Positions 23,609 through 39,409 of a DNA stretch of 64,000 bases are shown in pieces; the first letter of the stretch is position 1, and the number at the start of each line of letters is the position of its first letter. The notes beneath the pieces were generated by a model. It worked only from the letters and a program-made list of their open reading frames with translations, searched no databases and was not told the DNA's origin. This DNA comes from Sisyra terminalis (Eukaryota > Arthropoda > Insecta > Neuroptera > Sisyridae). The DNA is taken from assembly GCA_958496175.1 (NCBI GenBank), contig OY292276.1:53581080-53645079 (forward strand), written 5' to 3'. The translations under genes were made by a program, and so were the position numbers.

Positions 23609-25916
23609 CTTAGAATCAACTGAAGACAACTGCATCAAAAATTCCGTAAATCAAAGTATGAATCAAATAGCTGACGATTATCTGAAATTAAAGACAATCA
23701 ATTGCTTAGTGAAATGAAAGTTAAAAACGTATGAAGCACATGATATATATCATCCATTAACTATAGTTGTTTGATACATTTACGTGAATGTACAGTTTTA
23801 CAGTATTGTCTACCGTTTATTTCACAGGAAAATGTTACGTTTCGAATTTAAAACGTAAGCAATCTGAAGAAGAACAGGGATTTTTCCTTGAAGAGATAAT
23901 GGAACATCTCCTAATTGTAACTGAGATATAAAAGTTGATCTACATAAAGCTTATCTCGATTTGTTGAACAGGTGAATAGCACTGGTACTATTCAAGCTCT
24001 ATTAACCACCTTTTTTTTTAGGAAACCTTCAGAGATGTAGTTTGTCAAAACCAGAACTAGTAAATTATTAAAATGCAAAAATTGAGGCGAAATTCTTTTA
24101 AATTTCTGATAAATGTTTCGTAATAACATTGCTTTGAGTCTTCAGCAATATTTTGATAAGAGGCAATAATTTGAGCATTAAATTAATCAAAAAAGTTGGA
24201 ATTATAAACTTTAATGCATCTATTTAAATATATCAGTTTTATAATAATAATCTATTCCAGGCTAGTAAACTCCACATTTAAGTAAAAAGGATGATACTGT
24301 AGTTATGCTGTATTCTAATATTAATTGACTAGAAACAATTTTTCAGTAAAAACCCATAATCTAGTATTGTTGGACTAAAGACTACATTTTATAAATCAAA
24401 TGAAAAGCAAAATGATTTAAAGGAAAAAGTAAATCATTTTAGTTAAAATTCAAATAAGAAATCCTTATAAAATAATAATTATACCTACTTCTCCAATGTT
24501 ATGACAGAAAATGAATAGAAAATTACCAAATTTATTCACTTTCCTGTAAAAGAATTATTTTATATTTGAAACAAATTGATTCTCCTAGATTTGTTTTACT
24601 TTACGATTCACAGGTCACCCTGTATTAAATGAATATTAAAAATAAAAATCATGTAGTAAAATAATTTTAAATACAAGAATTCATAATATTAGAGTTAATT
24701 TAATTCCATATACAAAAAAAAATATCATTTTTCCAGATGGAATAATATTTTAGTTAGGGAACTATATTTGAGGCTCGAGTAAGGATAATTTATGAACTCA
24801 AATTGACTTAATTTGTTTGTTGTCATGTTTTATTACAATCAACAAACGGATATAAAAAATAAAATTACTTAAGGAATGCAATCGTCTAAAATCACCACAG
24901 TGTATGCAAAATCTTAGTACAGTGCGCTACTAATGAATGCTGATGTCTGCAATTTATAAATAGGAAAAAATTAAATACTTAAAACTTTTTATGCTAAAAC
25001 TAGCATGAATTTAATTCAAAAAAAAATAATGATTTAAAATCACCAACAGTTTTGTACTTTTTAAACACGTCTACATGTTATATGTAAAACAAATATAATA
25101 ACTATAAAAATGTACAGAAAACATTTGTCTGCTACTAAAATATACTTTTTTCTGATTTTTTTTGGGTCTAACTTTCCAAATTGTATGAAATTTATGAGAA
25201 ATGTAAGTATATATTCTATATTTTCTATATGATAACTGGTGTTTTTCCAGCCTGACAATATCCATTCTATGCGCTTGAAAATATCCCAAAAATAGGTCCC
25301 ATAAAACGCTGGAAATATAAATATATTAAAGAGAAGACTAGGTTAATCGTTTAGATCATTTAGAAAATTAAAATCAATATTAATCCAGTCGGTTTATCAA
25401 AATTAATTCAAAAAGAAAAAAAATAGACACTTTCGGAACGTTTTATTTCTCCTAATTACAAAAACAAGACATTCTTTTTGGTGGTCGAATCGCTTTCGTT
25501 GTTGCCACAATAAATCAATTTTAACATCTCAATATGTCCCAGAAAAATAAATCGAAATTATTAAAATTTTATATTCGAGGATTGTACTGGTTATTGATAC
25601 CGACTGATATCAATAATATACCATAACATTTATTGTTACAACAGTAACAGAAATTCGACTACCAAAAAAAAAACATTGACTATAATTTGGAGTTAAATGA
25701 AGATATTTTCAAAGTTTTAATAAAATATGCATTTTTTTTTTGATGTTTCGCTGGACCCAACTAATACTATACTTTACAAGTACTAGTACCATTTTATGAT
25801 TTTAAATTAGACTAGTTTCGATGTAGAAAAATACGTGACGTAAATTCTTTTAAATCCCGCAGAGTAGAAATCCTAAAAGTGAAATATTAGCATAATTTGC
25901 AATAAAAAAAAAATAT

Positions 25917-28900
25917 TTAATAACAATACGGTGAGTCACTAGACTGTTTTGGTTTATCTTCGTAGTTGCAAAGCTCTCGAACAATTTGCAATACTTCTTG
26001 ATACAAAAATGATTTTCTGAAATTAAATCATTTCTTTTTGAAAAAGTTTTTTGACAAAAAGACATCGCATACTTATTCCGAGGTTTACATATAGTTAAAT
26101 GATCCAAAGGTATTTCATAATATTGTCCTACTCCCGGATCGGCTGAGTCACGTTCCACAAAACGTAAGTTAAAATGCAATGCCGAAATAACGGTGGCTTT
26201 ATTTTCAACAAATGTCACAATTTTCATAGGAAATTTACTAAGAAGATTTTTAAAATTATCATGTAGTTTTAATAATGCAGGGGAATCTATAAAAAGGAAG
26301 AGTTAACGGAGTTGTTTTTAAGCATAGTAAGTAATTTTACCTTGGCACAATTCCATAACTTCCATTGTTGGCCACGTAACAATAGCAGCCATTTGATTAA
26401 TAGCAGCTGTTCGAGATCCCCGATGTGGAGTACTGTAAAATACTATACCATGTGTACTGTTGAGAATATCTTTTTCTCTTTCAGTTCCGCGATTTAAAGC
26501 TAAAAGTGTAAAGACAATAATAAATAGAATCGAATAAGTTTTTTTTCAATAGTGGTACAATATTTAAAACAACATTATTAACTAGAGAAAAATTAAAACA
26601 TAATAGTTGAGCTAATGTTGAAAAAATATTTTTTGATATAAATAACAATACACATTTCCATATTGCCAAGCAATCCGTCGTATTTTCTCAGTAGTTATCA
26701 TGTAGATTTACATCTATTTAGCTCTATATAATGCTTTACAAAAGTAATCACCACTCAAAGATTTCTTGGCAATCGAAATACATAACTAAAGGCGACCATA
26801 TTCCATTTTATATTGCACGAAATTAATAACGTAACATATTTTATAACGAGTAAATATAGTAAAAATATCAATTTTTAGTGATAAATTAACTTCATACCAT
26901 TCACAAGCATGTTTTTCACGACCAAACCTCCCATTGAATGGCAAATCCATAAAATTGGACGTTTTCCTACACCGGCTTTAATCAATTGTGCCATAAAGTC
27001 GTTACTTCGATCTTCTAAAGTCAATTTAGTCCTTTCTGCAGGACACATCGGGGACCATAATGAAATATTTGTTTCGTAGTTAAGTCCCACAATCCTGACT
27101 CCATTAACATCTTTAGATAACCAATCTCGTGGCCAACATTTGGTGCTTTCAATGGAACTCTCTACTTCTTCCTCAAAATTATTCGTTGACCTGTCAAATG
27201 TATAATGATAGAAAATGGGAAAAATGGTAAAAAAAGTCAAAAAACATACTCAGGAAAAGTATGTTCCTCGTTATCTTCACTTCTTAAAGCCACTTCAGGA
27301 CAATCGTATAGGACCATTTCAAAGCCCCGACCAATATCTTCCCATTCGGTTTGCTTGTATTCTTGTAAAACTTCCATGTACGTTTGAGTCATAGGATCAG
27401 TACTTTTTTTAACAGCAAAATCAGAATAACGGGTTACTGATTCTAAAAAGGATTAGAGGAAATCAATTTTTAAACAATTAAAAGTTACAACTATCTGACT
27501 TTTTGTCTAAACACAATTAACTAATGGACAATTTCTGCCATAATAAGTTCAAAAGTTTTGATAAATTCTTTATAAATCAAAACTTTTGGAATTGTTTTTT
27601 TTAATTATCTAATACAGTGGTTCTTAACTTGGGTTAAATCGAACTCTAGGGGCCCTAGGGCCTCTAAGAATTCGGTGGGTTGTTAATGATTTCATTCGTT
27701 TTGTGCACCTATGTATATATAGGTTTAAAACCTACGTTTTGAATTTAAAATAATCAAATTTTATTTTTCCAGTTAAAAAGAATTCGGTGAATACGCATAT
27801 GAAACTAACGGGGCCCATATTTCCAAATCAGGATAAGAACTACTGCCCTAATATATAGTTACTAATACGGATTTCTCACATTTTCTATTGCTAAGAGAAA
27901 AATAAGGAAACCCTCATTAAACACATGATTGAAATGCGCCTATACTACTTACATAAAAAATGAATTTATAAATCTACAAATTCAAACTAAAATTCTGTTA
28001 AAAACAACAACAAAAGGAAGCAATTTTGTGAAAAAAAAAATAAAACAATTTAAAATCAATTAGCCCAAGAGATGCATGCCTAGTCTCCATACTAAATCCA
28101 CACCTGTTAAGTTGAAAAGGTAAGCAATACCAAATAAAACAAAAATTCCAAAAAAAAAAGCTTGCAATGAAAATTCACATGCCACATCCATTAAAAATTT
28201 AAAAAAAAAATCCTTACCATTTTCGTTTTTATCTTTTTTATCGGTTCCCTTCTTACCGAGAAGTCCTAGCGCTGCGGATTCGTTTCTATCCCTTTGCCTC
28301 CAAGTAAAAAATACACCTCCCAACAAACCATGTACCAAAATAACATCAACTTTAGGCTCAGTTATTTTTCTAAAATATGGATACAAAAGAAACACTTTCT
28401 TGGAAAAATTTTCATTCGGAACATCATAGTCCAAATTAGCCAACGCCTGAGCAGCTGGTGCCGACAATCGGATCTCTGTATGTCTTACCCATTTAGCCAA
28501 AACACCGATCCATCCTTTAAAATTAAACTTGTTTTTTTTACAGAAATTTAATTATTTCTTATAGGAAACTAACCTGTTCGAAATAGTTCGTTTAACATAG
28601 AAGGATCTTGAGTTATGGTTGATATAATCGAAGCTAAAGCTATTGAAATTTGAATATTGTTTGGATATCTTTGGTGTACTTCCATTAACAATGGCAAACC
28701 ATTCAGTCTTACAATGTCTAACGCATTTTCTTCTTTTAAATCAGCATGATGTAAAATTGTCTTTAAACATGTTGGTAAAATACTATCAGTAGTTTGTAAC
28801 TCCTTATTAAATTCTTGGAAAGAACTTTCATCATCATTCATGTTCGTTCTCTCCTGCATCCAGTGATATCATTAAAAAAAAAAACATTTTTTTTAAGAAA

Positions 28901-29557
28901 TTTAATACTCACTTGAAATAATGTGCAGATACAATAAGGTAAGCATGGATGGTAGGATCTTTCATTCAACGATAATATAAAATGTTTAATACACTTAACT
29001 AATCGAGCATAATTGGGCACTAATCGATTTGGTGGTCCTAAAAATAATCGTAAATCCGATTTTTCATATCTAGCTAAGGCCACAGCAGTACGAGCATTCA
29101 ATCTTTGAGCCAAGTATTTGTAATCCCATTCTTTCAAGTGTTTGATATTGGCCAAAGCTTTTGTAGCTCTTTGCCGATAATTATCGTTTTCGCTTGATTG
29201 AGCTACATTAAGCAACCTTAGGGAATATTGCACCCAAAATGATTGCCAAGCCCGAATTATTGCAGGTATATATTCTTGACTTTTGTTTATAAAAATATAG
29301 GATGACTTATTTGAGTTCATCAAATAGTCAGAATCAATTTGTTCAAGTAGTTTCGCATCGAAAGCATATCGTAATGTGGTTTGAGCTCTTCGAATTTCCC
29401 ATAGTAACCATCCAAAGCTTCAAAGAAAATAAATAATGAAAATCAATTTGAAGTGTTTCATTATTCTGGAAACATACCTTACAGTCGCTAAACCAATGCT
29501 AGTAGGAACAATATATTTTGCAATATCTGATTTTCTTAAGGGGAACTTGTTGCTCAT
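25917..29557 (-). CDS. SERAC1: Protein SERAC1 (serine active-site lipase-like)
   Basis: Nine exons on the minus strand join in phase to 706 residues: 29557-29478, 29417-28913, 28853-28574, 28514-28218, 27442-27250, 27190-26898, 26499-26341, 26286-26073, 26016-25917. The N-terminus has a membrane segment (KYIVPTSIGLATV...). A helical repeat-like middle follows. The alpha/beta hydrolase part opens with DVILVHGLLGG and has the nucleophile motif ICHSMGG, followed by GIVFYSTPHRGS and HLTICKP. SERAC1 acts in phosphatidylglycerol remodelling at mitochondria-ER contacts. The last intron is only 56 bp (26017-26072) and reads open, so an unspliced frame gives a false C-terminus. Splicing gives SFLYQEVLQIVREL, which matches the family end. 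Intron 4 holds a hAT MITE. Confidence 0.92.
27615..27845. mobile_element. Small hAT MITE in SERAC1 intron
   Basis: The ends are CAGTGGTTCTTAACTTGGG and the complement of CAGTAGTTCTTATCCTG, typical hAT termini. The flanking octamers ATCTAATA and CCCTAATA agree at 6 of 8 positions. At 231 bp there is no coding content. It is internally GC-richer (CTAGGGGCCCTAGGGCC) than its flanks. Confidence 0.7.
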
Positions 29558-30924
29558 TGTAATCAATTATCTAAAAATAAATTTAATTTTAAAATACTTA
29601 AACGTTAAGAATAATGATCAATAAAAATATTAACGAATCCTTAATTGAAAATTTTCCTGACAACTAGTACCAAGCTAACTATATTGAAGTCGAAGAAAAT
29701 GAATTAAATCAAGCGATAATCTTCGTATAGAATGAGGAAATGCATTGGTGGTACGAGTAGAACATTAATTTGCACTCTTTTTCCAAAAAAATGGTCCAAA
29801 ACCAACTACTAAAATCTTGAAAATAGTCTCTGCAAAGTTAAGATTTTGTAGAAAAAATTATAAACTAATCATTAGTTACTGGTTACAGAAGTGCATTACA
29901 TTATTCTACACAAATCACTCTAAAATCTCATTCAGTTACGTGCTTTCGATTTTTGATTTTACTATCCAATCATAATTATAACAAAAAATAAAATTCCACA
30001 TAAAAATATCAAAAATTACAATAGTTCTTAATCCTCAATTACTGAGTTGAGGGAGGTACCGGGATCAAGATCCTTCTACAAAGAGTCCTTTCCATTTAGA
30101 AACTGCATTGATTCAAACTGTAAGGATCATAAATGAATTCAAACAATATACGGATATGTAACTCAATGTTTTGTATATTCTCCAAAACATCGATCCAGTG
30201 GTGGATTTACCATTAGGCTGAGTAGTTGGAAGTCTAGGGCAGCAAATTTGGCCTAAAAATTTGCTAACCATAGGAAAAATTTATGTAATAACGGCAATAG
30301 AGCACAAATTGCGATTCCTTCGAAAGAATTAAAGAAATAAGGTATCGAATTTCAGAGATGAGTAGGGGCGGAATATAACTTCAAAGCTTACAACACTATT
30401 AATCCATATAAACAAGAAAATATTCAAACTAATAAAAAAAATTAGCTAAACCTTCCAGACGTTGTCCTGACAGCCTATATTTGGATGTAAATAAATAACT
30501 TGAATTTAAAAATATGTTCTTGGAAAAACTCCATCACTTGCAGCATCCTTTACTGTACTTATTATAGCTTACCTTCAAGATATTCATTTTTCAGTTAAGT
30601 TTTGAGAAAATTTGCTATACCTCTAAAAATCCCTACACGATTATAATTATGAAGTATTGACAGTTAGTGGCTATTGTATTGACCATTGAAATCGCTATTT
30701 TTTGCGGTCTCAAGTATATTACTGACGCAAGAAATAGATAAAAACATTCACAGTTAAAAATTCTAATATTGTATCTAAATTTAGTTTCGAGAATTTGAGA
30801 TACAACTTTAATGGTGGCCCGCGGATTTAGGATACACTTCCGAAATGGCCCGTTATACCATTTGGGTTGGCCACCTCTGATTTAAAATATGTTGATTTTT
30901 GATATCTTAAAAAATACAATAGAT

Positions 30925-31690
30925 ATTTAATTAAAGGGTTAAATTAATAATAAAAATTAATGGGTATCTATTAATTAATTTTAATCGACCTTCTTCTGAA
31001 TGCTATTCTTATTATTAATATTTAAACGTAAATACTAAATAGTTACCCTTTTTTTCTAAAGAAAAAATAGTTGAACTTAATTACAAAGACTCTATCAAAT
31101 TAAGAAAGCAGTCTTTAAATTAGAACCAAAAGTAAAACCAGAATAAAATGTTGGTACAACTATTTAGATTAGACTTGTTTGGGACCTTCTTTTTGGCGAA
31201 ACACTAAGATGTACCTGAAAACAAAATATTATCGAAATCGATAAACCTGTTCCTGAATTGTACGATAGAATTCAGGTAGGCAGAATTTACGTTCATTTTA
31301 TCAACCTTTGCTCTATAGATAATGATCAATATTGTGAGCGAAACTGAATTAATTCCAAGCAGGTGTGAAATTCCAAACAGTCTACCTGTTCTCAACTGAT
31401 GATAAGAAATAATATAGTAATGCTTGAAGGCCAAAATGTATTTACAAATGTAGATTCGAAGGTGACATTTATGGACTCGGAAACAGTTGTAAATGTAAGT
31501 ACAATCGACAACAAATAATAAATACCACAAACTGGTTCCAAATTCTTGAACTTTGTATTTATACCTGCCATTCTCTCGTACTACATATTTTCGCCTTCAA
31601 GCTTTTACTATGTTATTTCATATCAACAGTTAAAAGTAGGATTACCGAGTGGTTTGCATTCCACAAGAGCCAACAATTAAACTGGTTTTG
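30925..31690 (-). repeat. Long dispersed repeat, copy B
   Basis: This is the reverse-oriented homologue of 3664-4335, with the same order of landmarks when read on the minus strand. It is about 95 bp longer, because of an insertion between the inverted-repeat part and the TTTCGCCAAAAAG part. A 108-codon minus-strand frame (31530-31204) crosses it but resembles no family I know. Confidence 0.65.
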
Positions 31691-32119
31691 CACTTAAAAA
31701 ATTTTGCACATGTCTTAAGAAAAATTGGAAAAATATTTAAAACTATGTTAATTATTCATTTTTTTAATTAGTTAATTATGTATACAGTCAATTGAACATA
31801 TAAATATGTTTACGTGTTTATAATCTGCACTGACATAATGCAGAGAAAGGTATTTTATCAATTTATTTATCAACTAGAAATATCCTATATGCAGTTAGTG
31901 TGACCTATATACACTAAACATAATATACCTAATTACCGTAATAATTTATAAATTATAATAAACCAAGATTTAATATTAATTGCATCATACTACTCCCCAT
32001 AAATCATTTTTAATGACAATTCAACACATTTTAAATTGCAATAAAATTAATATTTTCGACTAAAAACAAATCGATACCCTACAAAAAATTAGATATATCT
32101 AAAAGTATTTTAAATAAGT

Positions 32120-33253
32120 GGGTAATTCTCATGAAATATTTTTTTCCTTGAAAAGAACACTACTAAGGCTAATGGTGTTGGTTATAATTTTTGAACCATA
32201 TGAATATCTCTAAAGAGTAATAAATAAATAAGACCCGGAAGATCATTCCTTCATTATGTTCCAAACTTAAGATTAGCACATTTTTGAACTTTTATATAAA
32301 ATATTTTACAAAAAAAATGTTTGCGAATTACACTAATCGATTAAAAGCAGAATTGATTTTCAAAAATCTTTTGAGTTTGAAATGAAAATTAAATAACACG
32401 TTTTCAAATATAATTTTTATATGTTTCCCATAAAAAAGATTCATTCCTTCACACCTTTATTAACAATCGATAAATGAATGCATCTGTAACCATTCATGAA
32501 GACTCTCATCGATTTTTGATTGTTGGCAATACTATCAATTATTTCATTTATTTAAGTCATTTAACACGTGTTCAAGTATTGGTCCCAAAAAAATAAAATA
32601 TGAAAATTATTTCAAAATTAAATTTTCAGTCATCATTCCCTCACATTGAAGAAAAATAGAGATATTTCCTATATCTTAATAATAACAATTAATTGCACAG
32701 TAAAGTAACAAAAGTTTATATATCAAGATTTTTAAAGTTATACTTTATTTCGTTATTCCCTCATTTCAAATTGAAACGAGGGAATTACGTTATATGAGGT
32801 AATGGCTTTTAAACTAGTCGAACTTGATTTCTTTTTATTTCTTTGCTTATTTAATCCTTAAATTCGCCGTTTTTTCCTGTGTAAAAATGAGAATATCATT
32901 CACATCGACTTTAGAGGAAATTATTGTTGTAAATACAATGCAAAGATACAAGTAGTTCATTTTAACGGGACAAGACAACAATTAACATTTTACAGAGGAG
33001 TACTTACGTACATACTTACGTAACAATGATATTGTTAGGACCCAAATTTTTTACTTTCTATCCAACAATAAGAGGCCATTCATTGACGGTAGGGTCTTTA
33101 AAAACCATTTCCTCACTTTCAAAATTAAAAAACATCCTTATAATTCGTCTAAAATAACTATGATTAAAATATCTAGTTTCACAAATACTACAAAATTGGC
33201 AAAAAATTATAAATTTTTTCCACGTAATATCGAAATTTGATGAGAATTACCCC
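32120..33253. repeat. Candidate element with inverted GGGTAATTCTCAT ends
   Basis: GGGTAATTCTCATGAAAT at 32120 is mirrored by TGATGAGAATTACCCC ending at 33253. Inside, a motif like TCATTCCCTCA recurs (near 32245, 32443, 32632 and 32754). The last copy is part of a perfect-looking palindrome, ATTCCCTC...GAGGGAAT (32754-32786). No transposase and no clear target duplication were found. Confidence 0.35.
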
Positions 33254-34171
33254 AATATTTTTTAATCATAGTAGGAAAAGACACATTTTTTATTGTTTTT
33301 CAAGTAATAATAACTCTGATTTTATTACTATTTTTTTCATAGTGAATCTTGATTTCTCTTTAAATCAATACATTTTCAATTTCGCGGTTGTCCCGTGTAA
33401 ATAAGTGCAGGACAGTGTATGATATAAGTACACTGAGTAGCACTAGAATTAAAATAGCATTTTTCTTTTTAATTTTCATTTATAATTACTTGTACGAAAA
33501 AGTTAAGAAGTAAATAATTTAATGGATGATTTTTTTAGTATTCGTTTCAAAAGATATTATACCACTAAGTCGGCAAGATTTAATAAGAAATTCACAGGCA
33601 AACCAATTACGTTCTTTACACTTTTCTGTAGGGTAACTTGGATATATTCCTATAAGAGAATTTATGGAATTTATGTGTAATTTGTGGTGCAATTCTTGGA
33701 ATTTATTGTCGAACAAAGAAATTGAAGTGGTGAACTAGAAAATTTCGTGCAGCAAATCGGTTAGTCGGATAAATAATGTGAAAAGTCTTTAATGACGTTT
33801 AATGATTACACACCAACTACCTCACTCTTTACGCCCCTTTCAACTGGACTGCATAAACGTACAGATATTACGAGCACATGGCACGCTGTCCAGTGCGACG
33901 AAAATTAAATAAGTCGTTTATAAATTAAGATTAAATGTAAATTATTAAAAAGAACCGATCGTGTCTTACCCACGTTTAGCAGTGAATTACAGTTTGGTTT
34001 TGTAAAAAACTTGTAAAATCCAATACACAACTTGCTCATTATTGTGCACATATTCTGCGGCCATTTTGACACGAGACTACTTCTAATTTCTGCTCATAAT
34101 TCGGATTAAAGATTATTATTATTTTTTTTCTTTTGTTGTAAATACTAATTTCTAATTAAAGTGAAGCAAAC

Positions 34172-36901
<2,730 letters not shown>

Positions 36902-38133
36902 GCAATGTTGCTTCAAAATTATAAAACAAAAATAGACCAATCAATACAAATGTCGATCGATTATAATTACAATCAAAATAGTGTCCCAAAACGTTTGCAA
37001 TTAATGCAATATAATTTGTGCATATATTTATTAAAATGGTGCAAGAAAATATTTTTACGTTTGTCGTAAATAACACCTACCAAATTTAACATCTAAAATA
37101 TATAATTAAAAATAAATTCGTTTCGGTATAAACTGTAATTGTTCTTACTTTTTCAGAAAAAAATTAAAAAACAAATCTATGATAAATGCAGACACGGATT
37201 AGACGATGTACCACATACCTTAAACTATTCTATGATCGTAAATGTAATTTTTCTCAAAAATACTGCCATTTACATTGCGGTCATATATATTTGCCTTTAC
37301 CCGTATCATAGCCAAAAATTTTAATAATTACAGACTAGAACAAATATAAAAGAAAATATTTGGTTTTTGCAATAGCACTAAAAACACTCACAAAAAATAT
37401 ATTAGATGTAGTTAATGTTTTAAAATCAGAAGTACAAAACCATTCAGAATTTTTAGACAAATAGATCTTCAGGTATTAAGGCTTTTTATATTTTGTGATA
37501 AAAATGATTTGATTAATTAACCTTATTTTAATACTTACAAGTAAATAAGTGTATGATTGTATTTTAAGATACTGAATTATATGCTCATATTTAAATATTG
37601 TGATAACTATTTTATTGTGCTGTCCAATCGTGTCTGTAAAAAAAATGAAATTTTATTCTGCATCTGAATTAATTTCAATTGAAAATATGCATCTTTAATT
37701 TATAATTTTTTTCACCTCAAATACATGTACATTGTTGTAAAAAAAATCAAACAAAGAAAAAAAAAACTACAATGATGGCATAATTTTAAGCGTCCAAACG
37801 TTAATATTTTTGTGTAGCTTTCGTATAAGTTTTTAAATGTTAATATGTAAGTATTATTTTAAAGTTTACATGTTGACAAAACTCATTTTCCTGTACGTAC
37901 AGTTTACAATTTACTGTTGTCTTTTTATATTAATACAGAAATGATATAGATCCATTCAATTTGGTGTTTTACTGACTTTACAGATACTATTGATAATTTC
38001 AGGTAAGAAAATTGTCATCAAATATTTTCTTCGATTACGAAGGTGTATTATACTAGAAGGAATTTTTATCGCAATTATAATACTCCCTTAACTCATTTCC
38101 TGGATTTATAAATTCAGTTAATCCCCTCGACTA

Positions 38134-38506
38134 GGCTGGGCCAAAAAATTCAACAATTTTTTGACTTAATTATAAGAAAATGGTTGGTCTCACGAAAATT
38201 TACAACGAGACATTTTTGTAGAACATTTAATTTTCTTTAGGAATATATGTTGTTTAATTCTTTCAGTGTGATAGCTCAAAAATTTTGAGCTAAAAATACG
38301 CTTTGGGTTGAAAAATCGAAAATTGCGATGATAGACCTCTTAGTATCAAGATTATCAATCAATATGCTATCAATATAGCATCAATATTATGAGTATAATA
38401 TACAATCAATACTCAAAATATCACAATATTTTATTTTTTGTCCCTCTGAATAATATTTTTGATATATCTTTAACAAAAAAAAATTGTTGAATTTTTTGGC
38501 CCAGCC
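38134..38506. mobile_element. TA-flanked MITE with perfect 29-bp inverted ends
   Basis: GGCTGGGCCAAAAAATTCAA and the following bases (38134-38162) are exactly mirrored at 38506-38478. TA flanks both ends. Its interior (CGAAAATTGCGATGATAGACC, about 20 bases) and its TGGGCCAAAAAAT termini resemble the foldback at 49221-50514. This suggests one non-autonomous Tc1/mariner-like family. Confidence 0.75.
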
Positions 38507-38969
38507 TAATACTCATTTAACTCTTTTGCAGCTTAAGCACTTGTCTATACGGCTTGATTATTCCCTATAGGCTCAAGTACTTCACTTTTATTATCAGAAC
38601 TGGAAAATCAAAGTCGGATATATCAAAATGTAAGACTCCAGTTAATAACAATCTAAAATGAACACCATTTTTTCTATTTAATGTACAAAAATGTTTACTT
38701 ATATTTGAAAAGAGGATGTAACTTAAATGCTTACCATAGGCGCCGTTTTTAGTAGATACGCTCCTGAAGTCCTGACATACCATTAACGCAACAATCGCGA
38801 CGGCGCCAACAATGTAGTTCGTTCTAAAACTTTTCGTTATGAGAATTGGTAGAAACCAAATTTTTAAGAAAAAATTGATTTTGAAAAGGTCTTAAGTTCT
38901 ATAAGCAATATAATATTAGATTTGGTTAGCGAAATAGATTATCTTTTATTAAAGAAAAATTCATTTTTC

Positions 38970-39136
38970 TTTAATCGTTATTTGCCGTCGCTTTATAACA
39001 GCTAAGGTCTTTAGTGACTCTAGGGTTAATAAAAATCCGTTATCGAGAAATATCGAAAATTTGCTCAATACGAGGATCTAACCCAACACCTACCGGTTTT
39101 GGAGTGGTCATCTAAAACACACGGCCACCAGTAGGC
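38970..39136 (-). repeat. tRNA-derived SINE, copy 3
   Basis: Same unit as the copies at 1140 and 11663: it shares TCTAGGGTTAAT, TCCGTTATCGAGAAATAT and TTTTGGAGTGGTCATC. The B box is mutated (GGGTTAGATCC), so this copy is probably older or inactive. Confidence 0.7.
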
Positions 39137-39409
39137 TAAAAATAATAATTTTTGATTGTTGAAATATTTAAATATAATTACTTCAATTTTATTCTGAGTT
39201 TCATAATTGAAAAAAAAAAACATTAAAAATTAAATAAATTTCAAGTTAATAAGATACAAATTTATTTATTAAAAAAATCAAAAAATATGGTTGTAGTAAT
39301 CGTGATACATTGTAAGTAAATAACATATGAACTTTTGCTTTTAGCTAGTAACAATTTCAAAGGTTAAACGAACATAAAAAAAGAAAAATATTAATTAACT
39401 TTAACAATT

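Larger units (their letters stand above)
20301..25916. other. Gene-poor region between FReD gene and SERAC1
   Basis: This is 5.6 kb of AT-rich sequence without a supportable gene. It contains a TTC microsatellite near 20435-20450, an orphan heat-shock-like promoter (21177-21400) and a hAT copy (22914-23608). There are also unassigned repeat-like stretches, for example 25040-25310 with overlapping short frames. I see no conserved domain in the short frames. Confidence 0.5.
29558..34171. other. Gene-poor region between SERAC1 and eRF1
   Basis: This divergent intergenic region of 4.6 kb holds the two 5' flanks and dispersed repeat copy B (30925-31690). It also holds isolated hAT-end-like scraps (CAGTGGTGGATTTACC near 30198 and TTGGCCACCTCTG near 30874) and a candidate long inverted-terminus element (32120-33253). 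The short minus-strand frames at 31204-31530 and 33519-33716 show no domain I recognise. Confidence 0.5.
36902..39409. other. Region between convergent eRF1 and CHMP7
   Basis: This holds the 3' UTR of eRF1 (AATAAA at 37111), about 1 kb of featureless AT-rich DNA, a MITE (38134-38506), a SINE (38970-39136), and the likely CHMP7 poly(A) signal (AATAAATAAA on the minus strand, 39270-39261). The frame 38783-38565 has no recognisable domain. Confidence 0.55.

Noticed and set aside
25061..25289. Two overlapping minus-strand frames that look lysine-rich and membrane-like
   Set aside because: Two frames of equal length over the same repeat-like DNA; neither has a recognisable domain, so at most repeat debris.
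31204..31530. 108-codon minus-strand frame that looked like a membrane protein
   Set aside because: It lies wholly inside the dispersed repeat copy B. The homologous copy A at 3.7 kb does not keep the frame, and no family is recognisable.
31204..33716. A hidden gene between SERAC1 and eRF1
   Set aside because: Only short frames without motifs or consistent splice signals were found on either strand.
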